A stretch of 64,000 bases of DNA from Gnetum montanum (GCA_015680685.1 MNCI01035378.1:16827-80826), one strand, 5' to 3'. Shown: positions 1 to 12,194, counted from the first letter of the stretch. The notes: generated from the sequence alone by a model not told the origin. Program-made: numbers and translations.

Positions 1-399
1 TTGAAGTGGATATAATCTACTTCTTAAAGTTTTATATCCTTTTCTTATTACTAGTGTTAATGCTTAATCATAGACTTTTAATATATTTAATAGTTAAATG
101 TTGATGTCTGATTACCAGTAGAATTTTTCCCTTTTTTAGTTATTATGATTTTATAAATATTTTATTATAGATATTTTACCCTTTATTATGCACATATGAT
201 TATATAACACAATGTTCAAGGAGAATTTATGATATTGTTCCCACCCAAGCCATATCACCTCTAACTTTTCATCATCAAACTAAAATTTTGAGTGTTCTTT
301 TAATTAAAACTACATAGGTATTAAAATAATTTTATTAAGAATGTACTTCATAATGATGTTTGCCCTAGAATCTAACTTTATCAATGTAATCATAATGTT
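1..399. other. AT-rich leader, no gene seen
   Basis: No coding similarity or repeat structure is visible here. It lies directly upstream of the Copia gag relic and may be its decayed leader or N-terminal gag, but I found no LTR end or primer-binding site. Confidence 0.4.
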
Positions 400-885
400 C
401 AAATGAGGGATATAGTGACTCAACTCAAAACACTTGAGGTTTAGATGTCAGAATCTTTCATTCTGCACTACATCTTAAACATGCTCCCACCACAGTATGA
501 ACCCTTTAAGAGTTCTTATAACATACATAAGGACAAATGGTCAATTAATGAACTAATGACCATGTGTGTACAAGAAGAGGGAAGACTTGATATGGAAGCA
601 AAAGAGAGTGTGCATCTAGCTACATAAGGAAAGAATAAAGGACAAGCCAAAGGTAAGTGGAAGGTCAAATTGCCTACACAAGCTGATATTAAGAAAGAAT
701 CTAGATATTTTTTCTACAAAACGAAAGGGTACATAAAGAAGGATTGTTATAAATATAAAAAATGGCTTGAAAAGAAAGGTACTCAACTCTCACTTGTTTG
801 TTTTGAATCTAATATATTTGATGTTGGCCATGACACATGGTGGATTAATTCTGGTTCTACGATCCATGTTACCAATTCCTTGTAG
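400..885 (+). pseudogene. gag: Copia gag with degenerate zinc knuckle
   Basis: The frame reads through a typical Copia capsid C-terminus (LPPQYEPFKSSYN, DKWSINELMTMCVQEEGRL) at about 445-627. It continues after a stop into a CCHC-type knuckle at about 703-760, where the first two Cys positions read Tyr in a YFFYKTKGYIKKDCYKYKKW context. Losing these cysteines would abolish zinc binding. Basic residues follow, as expected before the protease. Stops at 628 and elsewhere interrupt the frame. Family assignment is secure; the start is not, because the N-terminus is missing or unrecognisable. Confidence 0.85.
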
Positions 886-1299
886 GGGGTGAAAAACCTA
901 AGGAAGCTAGTGGGAAGTGAGTCATGCATCTATTCAAACAATAAGATGTGCTCACATGTGAATGTAGTTGGAACATTCAAATTAGTTTTAAGTAGTGGTT
1001 TTGTTTTAGAGTTGGAAAAGACATTTTATATTCCTAGTTTTTCAAGGAATTTAGTTTCTATTTCAAGGCTTGTATCATTAGGATTTTCCTTTAATTTTTC
1101 AGACACTATATTCAGTTTTTATTATAGATTTGAACTTAATGGAAATGGTACATTGATAGATGGTCTTTTTAAAATTAATTTGCAAAATGAAACTTCTTAT
1201 ACTTCTATGCATGTTCATGCTAGCATTAAGAGATGTGTTATGAATGATGAATCCTCTATGTTGTGGCATCATAGATTAGGACATATCTCTATTGAATGA
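820..1299 (+). pseudogene. Copia protease and GAG-pre-integrase region
   Basis: The aspartic protease active site appears at about 838-885 as WWINSGSTIHVTNS. The Asp of the usual DSG(A/S) motif reads Asn, a change one G-to-A transition explains. After a stop the frame continues with an FYIPSFSRNLVSISRLVSLGF segment typical of Copia protease C-termini, then LWHHRLGHIS at about 1261-1293, which is the His part of the integrase HHCC zinc domain. The catalytic substitution and the stop make it non-functional. Confidence 0.85.
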
Positions 1300-1392
1300 A
1301 TAAAGAGATTAGTAAATGATGAAGTACTTAGTACTCTAGATTTTACTAGCTTTGACACTTGTGTGAACTACATACAGGGAAAGTAGACCAAT

Positions 1393-2316
1393 ATGTCAAA
1401 GAAAGGTGCCAAGAGGAGTTCAAACATATTAGAGATCATAGATACAAATATTTGTAGTCTAGATATGGATGTGTATGATCAAAATTATTTCATTACATTT
1501 ATTGATGATTACTCACGATATATGTATCTCGACCTACTTCATAATAAGAGCGAAGCTTTAGATGCCTTTATGGTGTTTAAGGCTGAAGTAGAGAAACAAT
1601 GCGGCAAGCAAATAAAGATAGTGAGATCTAACAGAGGTGGTGAATACTATGGTAGATATACTAATGATGGAAAAGCACCTAGTACATTTCTTCAAGAGCA
1701 TGGAATTGTTGCCAAGTACACTATGCCTAGTTCTCTAGACCAAAATGATGTGGTAGAAAGAAGAAACCAAACATTATTGGACATGATGCAAAGTATGCTT
1801 AGCAGCTCCAAAATTCTTGAGTTCTTGTGGATTGAAGCTCTCAATAAGGTAGTGTATATATTAAATTGAGTTCCAACCAAGGTTGTCTTAAAGACACCAT
1901 TTGAACTATGGAAAGATCAAAAACTAAGTTTGCAACATATATGTGTTTAGGGATGCTCATCTAAAGTAAGAGTCTATAATCCACAAGAAAAGAAGCTAGA
2001 CCCAAGGACCATAAGTGGGTATTTCATTGGATACTCTGAATGGTCTAAGGGATATAGATTTTATTACCTATCACATACTACTAGGTTTTTGGAATCAAGG
2101 AATGCTAAATTTCTTAAGAATGACTTGATTACTGGGAGCAATAGATCTTGGAACATTGTTCCTAAGATAGATCATATAGATGTTCAACCCACTATTTTAA
2201 ATGATAAACTAATTGTTGTGCATAATATGCCTAGAGCACAAATGCGTACTCAACAACAACTAGTCATTGAAGTTTCACAAACTGATGATCAAGAAGTAGC
2301 AAGTCCAACTGAATGA
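1393..2316 (+). pseudogene. Copia integrase core and C-terminal region
   Basis: The core begins with a MDVYDQNYFITFIDDYSRY segment (about 1465-1525), carrying the first catalytic Asp. The second catalytic residue lies in IVRSNRGGEYY, where Asn replaces the usual Asp. The third, Glu, is kept in NDVVERRNQTLLD near 1747-1785. The frame then runs LSSSKILEFLWIEALNKVVYILN, the usual Copia approach to the PTKA(L)...P(Y/F)E(L)W motif, which continues after a stop. A later piece (about 2089-2316) corresponds to the variable linker between integrase and RT. Confidence 0.88.
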
Positions 2317-2489
2317 TAGATACTAGAACATATTGAATAGCCTATTAAACATCATGATCCTCAAGAGAATGATGAACCAACATTAAGAAGATCTACTAGA
2401 GTAAGGCAATCAGCAATTCTTAATGACTATATTGTGTATCTACAAGAGTCTAACAACAACATAGGAGCTAAAAATGATCTCGAAACATT

Positions 2490-2630
2490 ATCATAAGCCA
2501 TGAGTTTTAAGGAATCTAACTTGTGGTATGAAGCCATGAAAGATGAAATGAACTCTATATCATCTAATGGAGTTTGGGATCTTGTCAAGTTGCCTAATGG
2601 TGTAAAATCCATTTAATGCAAATGGGTCTT
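2490..2630 (+). pseudogene. N-terminal stub of Copia reverse transcriptase
   Basis: A short segment encodes residues matching the start of Copia RT (W..AMKDEMNSI..NGVWDLV.LPNG, then I.CKWVF with a stop in place of one codon). The similarity ends abruptly near 2630, which marks a deletion or insertion breakpoint. Confidence 0.8.
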
Positions 2631-2828
2631 CCCTCCGATATCCAAAGAAATATATATCAAGATATTTAAAGCTTTGCACCTTCAAAGTAGATTGGATGAA
2701 GAGCAATGCATTAAATCTAATGAAGAATGATCTCATTCTTATAATCGTTCAATAAAACATTCCATGGTCTTATAATATTTTTATCTATTAATATTTAAAT
2801 TATTGTTGTAGCAAAGAACTAGCAATCA

Positions 2829-3341
2829 CTAGCTTAGTTATATATTTATAATATATATCTATAAATTGGCAGAGAGAATCTTATTTTTTTAAAAGTAAAA
2901 AGTTCTTTGAGTAAAAAATTTCACGACTTCTAGATGAAGAACAAGATTTAAAAACTCAAATTTTCATGCCTTTTGGATGAAGAACAAGAGTTCTGTACCT
3001 TATTTTTCCTAAGGATGGGTTTTCTGAAAAATAAATTTCCATCAATTAATGTATGCTCTTACTTTCGGCCGAATTTGCATTATATATCAAAAACAACAAA
3101 TTTGGTTGAGGGTGAGAGCATACACTAATTGATGAATTTTTTTTAGAAAACCCATCCTTAGGAAAAATAAGGTACATAACTCTTGTTCTTCGTCTAGAAG
3201 GCATGAAAATTTGGGTTTTTAAATCTTGTTCTTCATCCAGAAGTCGTGAAATTTTTTACTCAAAGAACTTTTTACTTGTAAAAAAATAAGATTCTCTCAG
3301 CCAATTTATAGATATATATTATCAATATATAATTAAGCTAG
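2829..3341. repeat. Long imperfect inverted repeat (foldback)
   Basis: The left arm (2829-3077, about 249 bp) and right arm (3097-3341, about 245 bp) are reverse complements over almost their whole length, with a 19-bp loop (3078-3096). The arms share long identical blocks, for example around AAGGATGGGTTTTCT and TTCACGACTTCT. By eye they differ at roughly one position in ten. The ends read CTAGCTTA / TAAGCTAG. No clear target-site duplication was found. It could be a foldback transposon, a large MITE, or the product of an inverted duplication. A transcript would form a ~245-bp stem. Confidence 0.9.
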
Positions 3342-3440
3342 TATAAAGTTCTAATTAGACTATATATATTGGGGTGTACCTACATTTCACTTATTTTAGG
3401 TTTTAACACCCCACACTTGAGATATTGTTGTAATAAAAAG
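3342..3440 (+). repeat. 3' half of SINE-like repeat plus flank
   Basis: This stretch matches the 3' half of the complete SINE-like copy that follows it (TATAAAGTTCTAATT... to TTTTAGGTTTTAACA). It then repeats the ACACTTGAGATAT flank also seen after the next copy. It looks like a local tandem duplication of repeat plus flank rather than an independent insertion. Confidence 0.65.
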
Positions 3441-3600
3441 GTGTTATCTTAGTGATATGATTCTTGATTTGGAAGCTCTAAGTCATAGATTTGATTCTCA
3501 TAGGCAATGCTAAGTTATAAGGTTCTAATTGGACTAAATATATTAAGATGTAACTATGTTTGAATTCTTTTAGGTTCCAACATCTTTCACACTTGAGATA
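3441..3600 (+). repeat. SINE-like repeat with tRNA-type A and B boxes
   Basis: About 160 bp. It has a degenerate Pol III A box near 3444-3458 (TTATCTTAGTGATA; other copies read TAGCTTAATGGTAA) and a B box near 3488-3498 (GATTTGATTCT; best copy GGTTCAATTT). These are followed by a tRNA-unrelated body ending in TTTTAGGTTCCAACA. At least four more copies or partial copies are in this window, one on the opposite strand, which supports a dispersed family. The tRNA origin is inferred from box sequence and spacing only. Confidence 0.7.
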
Positions 3601-5517
3601 TCGTAATGTATCTTTATAATTCTACTAGTATATCTTGTTGTGTGAGGGGATGGGCACAGGATTAGATGGAGGAATGTTAGATCATAAAAAAATAAATAAT
3701 AATATTTAAAAATTCAAAGTACATTAGATCATTGAAGAAAGAATCTAAAGAAAAAAATTAATGGTTTTGTAGATAAGTTTTCAGGTTTTCATTTTTACAA
3801 CCAATCCTGAAAAATCTTCTCTTTAGGGTAGGAAATAAATTATGCCTTTCCCTTATTTAGAAGCACCCCCATAGGATTTTAGTTCTCACTAAATGATTTC
3901 TTGTAAAGGAAAAAAAGAAAAATCTTTCTAAAGTAAGAAGAATATATCAATAAAAAATGAAGAACGAACAACAACAAAAGCTAAAAGCTTCCCATCCTTG
4001 AACTTTCAAATTAAAAAGAAATTAATACTATAGAAAATAAATTAATTATTCAACTTTCACTAGGATATTTTTACCTAAAGTTGGAGCTAAAAAGTAATAT
4101 TTTTGATAATTTTTTATTAGACTCTTGAAGAGAGGTCATAGTATGCTCTTAATGCTAGAAAATAATTACATATCGAAGCGTTCAAATAGAGTATAGAATA
4201 AGCGATTGAAGATAATTCCAAATGCAAAGAAATGAAGTACATAAAGTAGGGTTGTGACATCCCATCTCTAGATGTTATGGAAAACATCAAATATATGATA
4301 TATTAGACAATATGCATATGAAGAAAATATACTAAATGCGAAATATATTTAGCATTCGAAATTATGCGTAAAGGAAATAATAGGAGAAATGAAAAATAGA
4401 AAGAAAAGAATGCTTTATTGATATGGAATAGCATATTTAGATTGTGCTTTAAGAGTGTTCCTTGGGGTTTTTTTCCTTTGGCATTCATCCCTTAGAGTAA
4501 CTCCAACATTGCCACCACGGTTAGTTCTATAACCCAGCCAAAAGGGATGGCTAGTTTGCTTCCTGTCCTACTTTACTCACCTCTTGTGACTTGCTTGTAC
4601 TGGCTTCACCATGCCATGCTGGCATGACCTCTAAGCTTGGGTATAAATGCCTTAGGTGAAACCCCTAAAGGTTACCTTAGGAGACACATCCATTATTACA
4701 ACATGCCCTTTCAGGTCTTAATTACAATTGCCCTTTTGGGTCTTATTACGATAACAATAACACTTGTTATGAAGAGATACCATCTTTGTTTATGCAATAG
4801 CATCATTTGGAAATGGGGAAATGATAAGGGTGATCACAAAGAATGAATTCATTGATGCTTAGTTGAAAGTTGTTACAAATTCTAGATATCCATTTTCAAG
4901 CATGTTTAGTAACATGACACTCAAAAAAATATGAGAAAATGAGTCTTCACTTCTCTAAAGAGGACATTAAGGAGAAACATTTCTCATATGTTTTAGATGA
5001 GTACTAATATGAAGACCTTGATAAATAAGACACCAATAAAAAATAAAAATTTTAGGAAATGCAAGAGCTTTCCAAATATCTTTCATTTTTGTAATCTAAA
5101 ACTATAATTATAATTGCATGTTTAGTTCTTATTGAATTTGGTATGAATAAAATAATTCTTTATAATAATCTTGTAAGTAACTTTTGAATTAAAAGGAAAA
5201 ACATATCTATCATTCTTTTAAAAAATAGATGGAAAAGCTTGATGCAAACTATTATCAACTTTAAATGAATTCTTAAGATGAAAAATTATTTTTCCTTTAT
5301 TCAAATCATATAGGCTAGAACCGTCATTCTAGGTAATTCATTTATTATATCTTGTTGGCTATATGTCTTGGAGTATATCCAAATTATTATTTATTTCTAT
5401 TTCTCTCCTAACTCAAAATTTTTTTAAGTTTCATAATCCAAAAAACTTTCCAATGTTCATAATGCAAAAGTTTTTGAAGTTTCATAACAAGAATTATATT
5501 GTAAGTTCTAAAGCCTA
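3601..5517. other. No gene recognised
   Basis: AT-rich DNA with no coding similarity that I can see. The 4250-4850 stretch is less AT-rich and begins with a TGTGACATCCC-type sequence reminiscent of some plant LTR starts. I could find neither a second copy nor a matching end, so I do not call it an LTR. Confidence 0.4.
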
Positions 5518-5650
5518 AGTATCTTATTGCCTAATGGTAAGACTCTTGATTTGAAAGTTCTAAGTTATGTGTTTTATTCTATGGGTAACACTAAGGTATA
5601 TATCTTGGGATATGCCTATATTACAATTATTTCAGAGTTCCAGTAATCCC
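5518..5650 (+). repeat. SINE-like repeat, plus-strand copy
   Basis: It has an A box at about 5526-5541 (ATTGCCTAATGGTAAGA) and a B box near 5569-5580, with the same body as the 3441 copy (TATATCTTGGGATAT...ACAATTATTTCAGAG). It is slightly truncated at the 3' end. Confidence 0.72.
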
Positions 5651-5810
5651 CACCTCCCCAACTCAACTTAATCATTACATTCACTTGAGGAATACATAGC
5701 CATGATTTCTTTTATATTACATCATAAGAATATGTGAACATCCAAGACTAAGGCTTCTAATGTGAGCACCTTCCCTATTCTTTGAAGAAGAGGATTAGGA
5801 GAGGAGGGTG

Positions 5811-5952
5811 TTGAAACCTCAAAATAATTGTAATATGAGTATATTCTAGGATATATAGTCAAATCAGAACTTTATAACTTATCATTTCCAACTAAAATTA
5901 AACCCATGACTTATTACAATTCAAATCAAGAATCTTATTATTATAGCCACTT
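5811..5952 (-). repeat. SINE-like repeat, minus-strand copy
   Basis: The reverse complement reads through A-box-like and B-box-like sequence (CATGGGTTTAATTTTA) and the family body, ending in TTTTGAGGTTTCAAC. It lies about 160 bp from the plus-strand copy in opposite orientation, so the pair forms a loose inverted repeat. Confidence 0.72.
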
Positions 5953-6626
5953 TTTTGGTTTGCTTTGAATTGAAAATAAATTTGATTTCAACATTGTTCC
6001 ATGAGGATTTGATTACCAAATCCTTTAAATACATCATCACAAGACACATTTGTAATCCCTAAAGGTTGATAGGAACCATGTGGGTTCATAATCCAACTTA
6101 TGGGCTCAATTCTCCATGACCCCTTAAAAAATCTGAAATTTAAATTTCTCCAAGTGTTAGAGTTGGCACAAATCAAAATTTTTTAATTGTTGGAGCTATC
6201 ATAGATTCTGCATTTGGTGTAACTCCAAATAGTACATCCTAAGCTTCCTTGACATCATAAAGTTCAAATTTGGAAAATCTGATAATTTGATCCTATGACC
6301 TCTAGGGGCTAAATTTTTCTAATTATTGAAGATTATGGGATTGCAAATTTGGTTTTCTTTAACATTACATTACAAAATACCCCAAAAACAACCTTAAAAG
6401 ATGTATTTTTAGCCTTTAGAGACCTCTAATGACCATTCAATGTCATATCCAAACTTTTCAACATCAATTCTAACAACTTTGAAAAAATCTAGCTTATTGA
6501 TACTAACATTGCATTAGTTTTAACATTGGAATTAATGTTGGTATTACCATTTTTGAGACTCCTAAATTTCATCAAAATTTCATTATGACATGTACAATGA
6601 ATTTCTAGGGGTAGAATGAGTATTTG
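5953..6626. other. No gene recognised
   Basis: AT-rich flank of element A. I see no coding similarity. Confidence 0.4.
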
Positions 6627-6631
6627 GTAAT
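6627..6631. repeat. Target-site duplication of element A, left
   Basis: GTAAT here is repeated exactly at 13158-13162, directly flanking the outer LTR ends. Confidence 0.9.
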
Positions 6632-7621
6632 TGATGAGCAGTGACATACCCCTACACCCAAGCATATGAATCACAAGCATTCAAGCATGAGGCCAAATTC
6701 TATGGATGGGATTAGTTGTGGCATCTAGATTACTATGCCTAGATCGTAGTTCACGATTTTCCCACTTGAACTAGTGGTAGCTTTTTCATGTATGGTTTAG
6801 TATAGAGTTAGGCATATGATTTATATTATTTTATATTTTATTATTCTACAATTAACAATAGGTTAAAAATTAATTTATAATCAATTCAACTAATCTAATT
6901 ACTAATTAATAATCAACTACCCTAACATAAGTATATGATCCCATTTTCTGTGCACATCTTGAACACATATAATGCTGTTGGGTTACCAAACATTAAGCAT
7001 TGCTGGGATTACCAAGAGTCATACACATGTTCGAAGTGATCATACTTATGTGCTTAATTAATTAACATGAATGAAAATATAAATATTAATTGAGTGGATG
7101 AAAAGTAAATTTTATGGAAAGTAAATCTAATCTAAGTCAAAGTGTTGAAATTAATAAGAATAAATCTTGATCTTATTGCTACTCATGGAATATGTCCAAG
7201 TACATTGCCAATCGAATAAGACTTCATACAACTGACTCAAATTCACTCTATGAGCACTCACTGATTGTTCTCTAAGATTATGGAATAAAACTATAAGAAT
7301 TCAACTACTCAATTGATAAAACTATGAAAAATAACTAAAAAACTATTCCCAAATTGTAAACCCAAGAACTATATTTATAGGTTGGTGTATACCCCTTGAT
7401 ATCGGATATCTAACATCACGTCCTTGGCTTCAATGTCAAATACCTAACATTAGGTACTCAATGTTGAGTACTTGATATCGGGACCTTGTTATTAGGGCCT
7501 TATTATTGAAGCCTTGTTATCAGAGCCAAGATATTAGAGCCTTGTTAGTGGAGCTAGGATATCAAAGCCAACCGAAAAGTTAACTTTTTATCAGATAGCC
7601 CAGCCAACTGATGATTCATCA
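6632..7621 (-). repeat. Element A 3' LTR
   Basis: On the minus strand it begins TGATGAATCATC and ends CTCATCA. A TATA-like CTATAAATAT lies at about 7371-7381 (minus). Upstream of it (7390-7585) are many short repeats built on GATATC / AACAAGGCTC / CAAGGYYC words, interpreted as U3. The U5 side has the paired TTGGTAAYC motif (about 6974-7020). Confidence 0.9.
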
Positions 7622-7640
7622 TAACTCCATGACTGAATAA
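7622..7640 (-). promoter_or_regulatory. Element A polypurine tract
   Basis: The minus strand reads GTCATGGAGTTA immediately before the 3' LTR start. It is preceded by GAGGATGAGTTTTTATT, as in elements B (25151-25160) and C (52561-52572). This is the expected primer site for plus-strand DNA synthesis. Confidence 0.75.
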
Positions 7641-9850
7641 AAACTCATCCTCAAGTTAATAGGATAGGATCAAGCTTTCTTTAAAAAATTGGAAAGGTAT
7701 GGAATTATTGATTGATGCTAATACTAACTAAATCTAAGTGCTACATAGAAAAATTTTATTCAAGTGGATGTATACAAAATGACAGAGTGATAAAAAGATT
7801 GGATAGACTTTGAAGATTACAAAATTTACAGAGGTCTTCAATAATCTTCTAAAGATGATTCTTCTTATTTCTACTAGTGGTGATAGACTTTTAACCTTGA
7901 TTGGTATGTCAATGCTTCTCTAGTTATGTAGAACATTCTTGAAGGGTTGACTAAAATCTCTTCTTATCATTCCATGGATCGAGCAAACATGTGAAGCTTG
8001 AGCTGCTATCTTGTATGTGCTATGATGTTTCCATATTCATATCCTCCATTGTCCCTCTCTTAGCTTTATTTTTGTGCCTAGCAAGAGACCTTCTTCCTTA
8101 GATGTTTCTTTTAGCATCACTTGTAGTCACTAAAGGATCAACATTAGTTGTGGTAAATTTTGCTTAATAATTAACCCTTGTCAGATCCATTAGTTTTCTT
8201 TTAAACACAAGGTGATTACAACATACTATGCCCAAGGCTATGAGGTAACTAAAATCATCAAGCTATTCAAAAATGGGATGTTGGAAAAATTTCAAAAATT
8301 TTAAAGTAGGCATCCCTAGCCCCCATGACTAATAAGTGTAACTCTGGAAGTACATAGGTTTTTGAATAATTGATGGATGACTAACCTATTTACTTCTAGA
8401 GTTACACTTATTAATGGATATGGAAATAGAAAATTTAGAAAAAATTAATGAAAAGATGAGAAGAAGTTCCAAAATCATGCATAAACTTAGAGAAACTATC
8501 ATTGGTGTTTTGGAAGATGTGAAGGTTAGTTCAAAACCATGATCAACAAAAGTTATGCAAGTGGGTCCTTCCCAAAGTAGGCTCTTAACATAACCACTTC
8601 TATGGATGTCTGTGGACACCTGAGAAGTTAAATGTAGACCATGCCTTTATTCCAAAAGGCTCATAATCACATGCAGTAGTGAGGTGAATAATGGAATGAT
8701 AAGGGATTGCAAAGATTAGAATGTAAGATACTTGACCATGTCCACAATAGGTTCTTGTGACAAGTGTGATTAAAATGATCAACATACCTATCTGTCCAAG
8801 TTTAGACCAAGTTCATACCATGAACTATGACCTCGCATTAATATGTTCCATCCTACCAACCACCATGAGTCCATAACCATCTCAAAAAATAATCATCACT
8901 CCAAAAATAGAAGAAAAGAGAAGGAAGGAAGGGCCTCAGTTAGAGGGGTGCCTTCAGGCATGGGTAAGATGTCTTTCTAGCCCCATAACTAGTGCTTGTA
9001 GCCCATTATGTATCTAAGGGGTGTGCTTTGAATTTCCATCATTTTTTATTATTATTTTTTGTTTATTTTCTTGAATGGGAACCACACCATGAAAAGATAG
9101 AGCTTTCTTTTTATTGTTTGAGGGGGGAATGAAGATACATTCAAAGAGGATTCATAAACCACATGAAGGAAGTCTAAAAGATAACCCAAGAAGTCCCCTT
9201 GAGGTCACACCCTTTCCCATTCCCACTTGGTCATTTCCTCTTTCTTTAAGGTACAATGATCATTGATTAATTTTAGTTTCATAAAAGAAGAACCAAATTG
9301 TTTCCATGAAAAAGACATTTTATTTAGAGAGCTAAAGGGATGGATGAAGTGATCTCACTACTTTACACAATTACTTACCCAATCATCTTGATAGCATAGC
9401 ACAAAACACCGAACACATGGCATTGACTTCTGCATCATGACTTGGGAAATTTTATTAATAAAAACATAAAATACATTCATAAAACATTAGGAGAATGACT
9501 CAAGAAAAGAGAAAAATATTAATAAATGGAAAATATATGAAGAATCAAAAAATTCTAGAATTGAAAAGCAAATTTGTTACTTCCATGCATCTTTGAGATA
9601 GTTTTATATTCTCATTTTCAAGCGACTGGGTATCTTCTACTTTAGTGGCTACTATGTAGAGTGGCTTTTGCTCATACAGTTGCTCCTAAATTTTATGATG
9701 GGCCAGTATAGGGATTATGTTAATATTTCAAACTTCTAGCCAACAACTGCATCCTTTATCATTATTGGTGATGCATGGATTCTTCTGTCTCTCCACAATG
9801 ATAGGTTTATCATTTATGTCTTATGTTGAGTGGTGATGATCATTGGTTTT
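7641..9850 (-). other. Element A internal non-coding region
   Basis: Blocks here match the long 3' region of sister elements in reverse complement. 8930-9010 corresponds to 20760-20830 of B and 48860-48910 of C (GAAAGACAT...CATGC..GAAGGCACC-type). 8560-8625 corresponds to 49345-49440 of C (GTCCACAGACA, CTACTTTGGG, GGACCCACTTG). No ORF3 coiled-coil region is visible; it appears deleted. Confidence 0.6.
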
Positions 9851-12062
9851 TATGTATGATTAGAAGACATCATTTTTGTAAGAAAGGTTGTTGCATCATA
9901 TTGGCCTTGTGCTAGTTCAAGTGATGTAGTAGGTCCATGAGTGTTTTACTTCATCTTATGAGCTTTCCCCTAGAAGGGGTAGTTTCGAGACTTTTGTTGA
10001 GATCTACTAGTGTTATCATTTACATGTATGTTTGCAGCATAAGTGGCATTATCTCATTGATGTTGTGATTTTGAACCTTCTTGTGTTGTTGGAGGTGACA
10101 TATGGTGGAGGTGAGTATGAGAATATTAAGCATATGATGTAGGGTGAGAGGTGTAAGGTGGTGACCTCATATAAGACGTTGTGAGATGTTAATATTTGGG
10201 AGAGTGGTAGTAGTGAGTTGAGGTAGAGAAAGTAGAACTAGTTGGAGAAATAGATTGTTGAACATAATATCCATATGGTTTCAGTTGCTAGTAAGGGTAG
10301 GGCTAGTTTAGTGATGGCCTCCCCCATGACTATGGTTGTTGCCACTGTAGTTGATGCTAGTGTTGAGGCTAGTGTTGAGGCTAGTAATAAGTCCCTCCAA
10401 AAGAGTATGGTTGGTTTTGGAGTTGTCTAAAACTACTACGTGGAAAACGAAATCTCCTGGGCATCAACTCGGGGACTCGTTCCCCGCGTTAGCCCTACAT
10501 AAAGTATTTTATGCAAAGGATAGTAAGCTGAAACTTGTACAAACTTTAGATTTAATGCCCCTACCCAATAATCATGTAGATGCAACAAGATTGGGCAATG
10601 ACCCTTTGAATGGTCATATGGTCAAATGTCACATCCATCATCCTCTTTGGTAGTTGAGTCTATAGCCTCTTCTTCTATGGTCATTTCCCCTTCTTGTCAA
10701 AAAGTGTTTCTAGCTAGTTCTTGGTTCTTTTTCCTTCTTTTGTTGTGATCACTTGATTTCCTTTGTGTCATCCTCTCCTCTATGGTTTCTATGCAAGTTT
10801 TACCTTTCTTATTCATTGATTCTAACATCTGATCCAAATTTTCTTTAATCTCAATGATAGAATATTTTATTGACAAGGTTGATTGTAAAATCACCTCATC
10901 AAGAGTTTCCTCTTTTTCCTTATCATAGATATGAATTCTTTTCTTTTGTAGAGTTGGGTCCCAGTTATTTTCCTCTACATTATCTCATCTACATAGCTCT
11001 TCTTCTTTTTTTCCCACATGCTCAATCAACTCATAAATCTAATGGGTTCATAGCTCGTATAATTGACCTAAAGCATACATCCCAAGGGTCTTCCTTGTTT
11101 CATTACAAAGTCCATATATGATGTCAAAAGGTTGCCTTTCCTCAAAGAAACCATGACCTAGGCATCTATCTAGTAGTGAATAGTATCTATCCAAGGCCAC
11201 ATCCAAGGGTTCATGATTTTTTTGCTTCCACTCTTGCATTTATCTCCTTAGGTAGGATACCCTAGCATAGGTTTGGTATTTTTCATTGAAATGTTTGAGC
11301 ATTGTGAACCACTAGTGAATGGAACTTGGTTCCAATGATTTATACCAACTTTTTTCTTGTCTGATTAGTGTCATAGAAAAGAGCTTAAACTTTTGCCATA
11401 CATTTTCAATATTTTACAAGGTACATGCATCATGGAACGCTTGTATATGATGTTGTTAATTTGAGTTATAGCCTCCCACAAATTTAGGAATATTGTTCAT
11501 ATCAAGCCTAGGTAAGCAATTGTCCCTACAATGCCTATGAGATATCTTAACTACCTCCATGATCTACATTAGGATCTTAGTGTCCAACAAGGGTTCATCA
11601 TCATCACACATGTTGTGATGAAAACTTTTATTTCTATTCATTTGATTGTGATGGTCTTGTCTATGCTCATTGTGATATCTTTGATTTTTCCCTTTGGTTT
11701 GATTTCTATCTTTATCTTGACCTCATAGTAGAATTAGAAATTGAAGAGAAAGAGGAAGATGAGGAACTAGGAGAATCACCATGGCTTCTATAGTTCTCCC
11801 CATGGTCCCTTGATTTATCTTGTCTAGGTGTAGAGGAGGTCCTAGGCCTTGAGGCCCTTCTTGTTCTAGGACTTAATCCATCTCCTCTAGGATTTTTTAT
11901 ATTAGTTGAATATAGTCTTTGAGTGTAGTAAGGATCTAAATGAGCATAGGAAACACCTATTTGAGGTTGTTCACTTCAATTTTCTTCAGTGCAGATCCTA
12001 TCATTTCTCCTATGAGTTCTTTCATCATACAATGCATTATTGATCCTATGTGAAGAAGACAT
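9850..12062 (-). pseudogene. gag: Element A Gag, Arg/Ser-rich N-terminus
   Basis: Reading down from an ATG at 12062, about 110 nt past the primer-binding site, the protein begins MSSSHRINNALYDERTHRR. It then enters an Arg/Ser-rich stretch (PRTRRASRPRTSSTPRQDKS) and a poly-Ser run (near 11770). The capsid core lies at about 11240-11048 (WKQKNHEPLDVALDRYYSLL, CLGHGFFEERQPFDIIYGL), matching retrotransposon Gag domains and the Gags of B, C and E. A Lys/Glu-rich segment (10697-10894) and a Pro/His/Asn-rich tail follow. Stops at former Gln, Arg and Trp codons break the frame. Confidence 0.85.
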
Positions 12063-12175
12063 GGTTTTGTTTGATAATATGTGCAATTTAAAATATTAAT
12101 GTTTTCTAAGAGATAGATCATTAATACCTTTATATGGATCGTTTATAATATAACTAATCTAGATAACTAGCACCA

Positions 12176-12193
12176 TCCCTAGCAATGGTGCCA
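12176..12193 (-). other. Element A primer-binding site (tRNA-Asp type)
   Basis: The minus strand reads TGGCACCATTGCTAGGGA, one base inside the 5' LTR. It differs from the complement of the plant tRNA-Asp 3' end only by changes expected from CpG decay and similar transitions. Confidence 0.8.
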
Positions 12194-12194
12194 A

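Larger units (their letters stand above)
400..2630 (+). mobile_element. Truncated Ty1/Copia retrotransposon relic
   Basis: Consecutive Copia domains occur in canonical order on the plus strand: gag, zinc knuckle, protease, GAG-pre-integrase, integrase core and the first residues of reverse transcriptase. Similarity stops near 2630 just after a W-AMKDEMNSI...NGVWDLV-type segment, so most of RT and all of RNase H are missing. No LTR was found on either side. Several stops and frame breaks separate the pieces, so this is an old inactive fragment. Confidence 0.9.

Noticed and set aside
1692-1880. Minus-strand 62-residue frame
   Set aside because: It is antisense to the well-supported Copia integrase core.
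4250-4850. Possible LTR beginning TGTGACATCCC
   Set aside because: No second copy, no matching CA end with target duplication, and no adjacent PBS or PPT was found.
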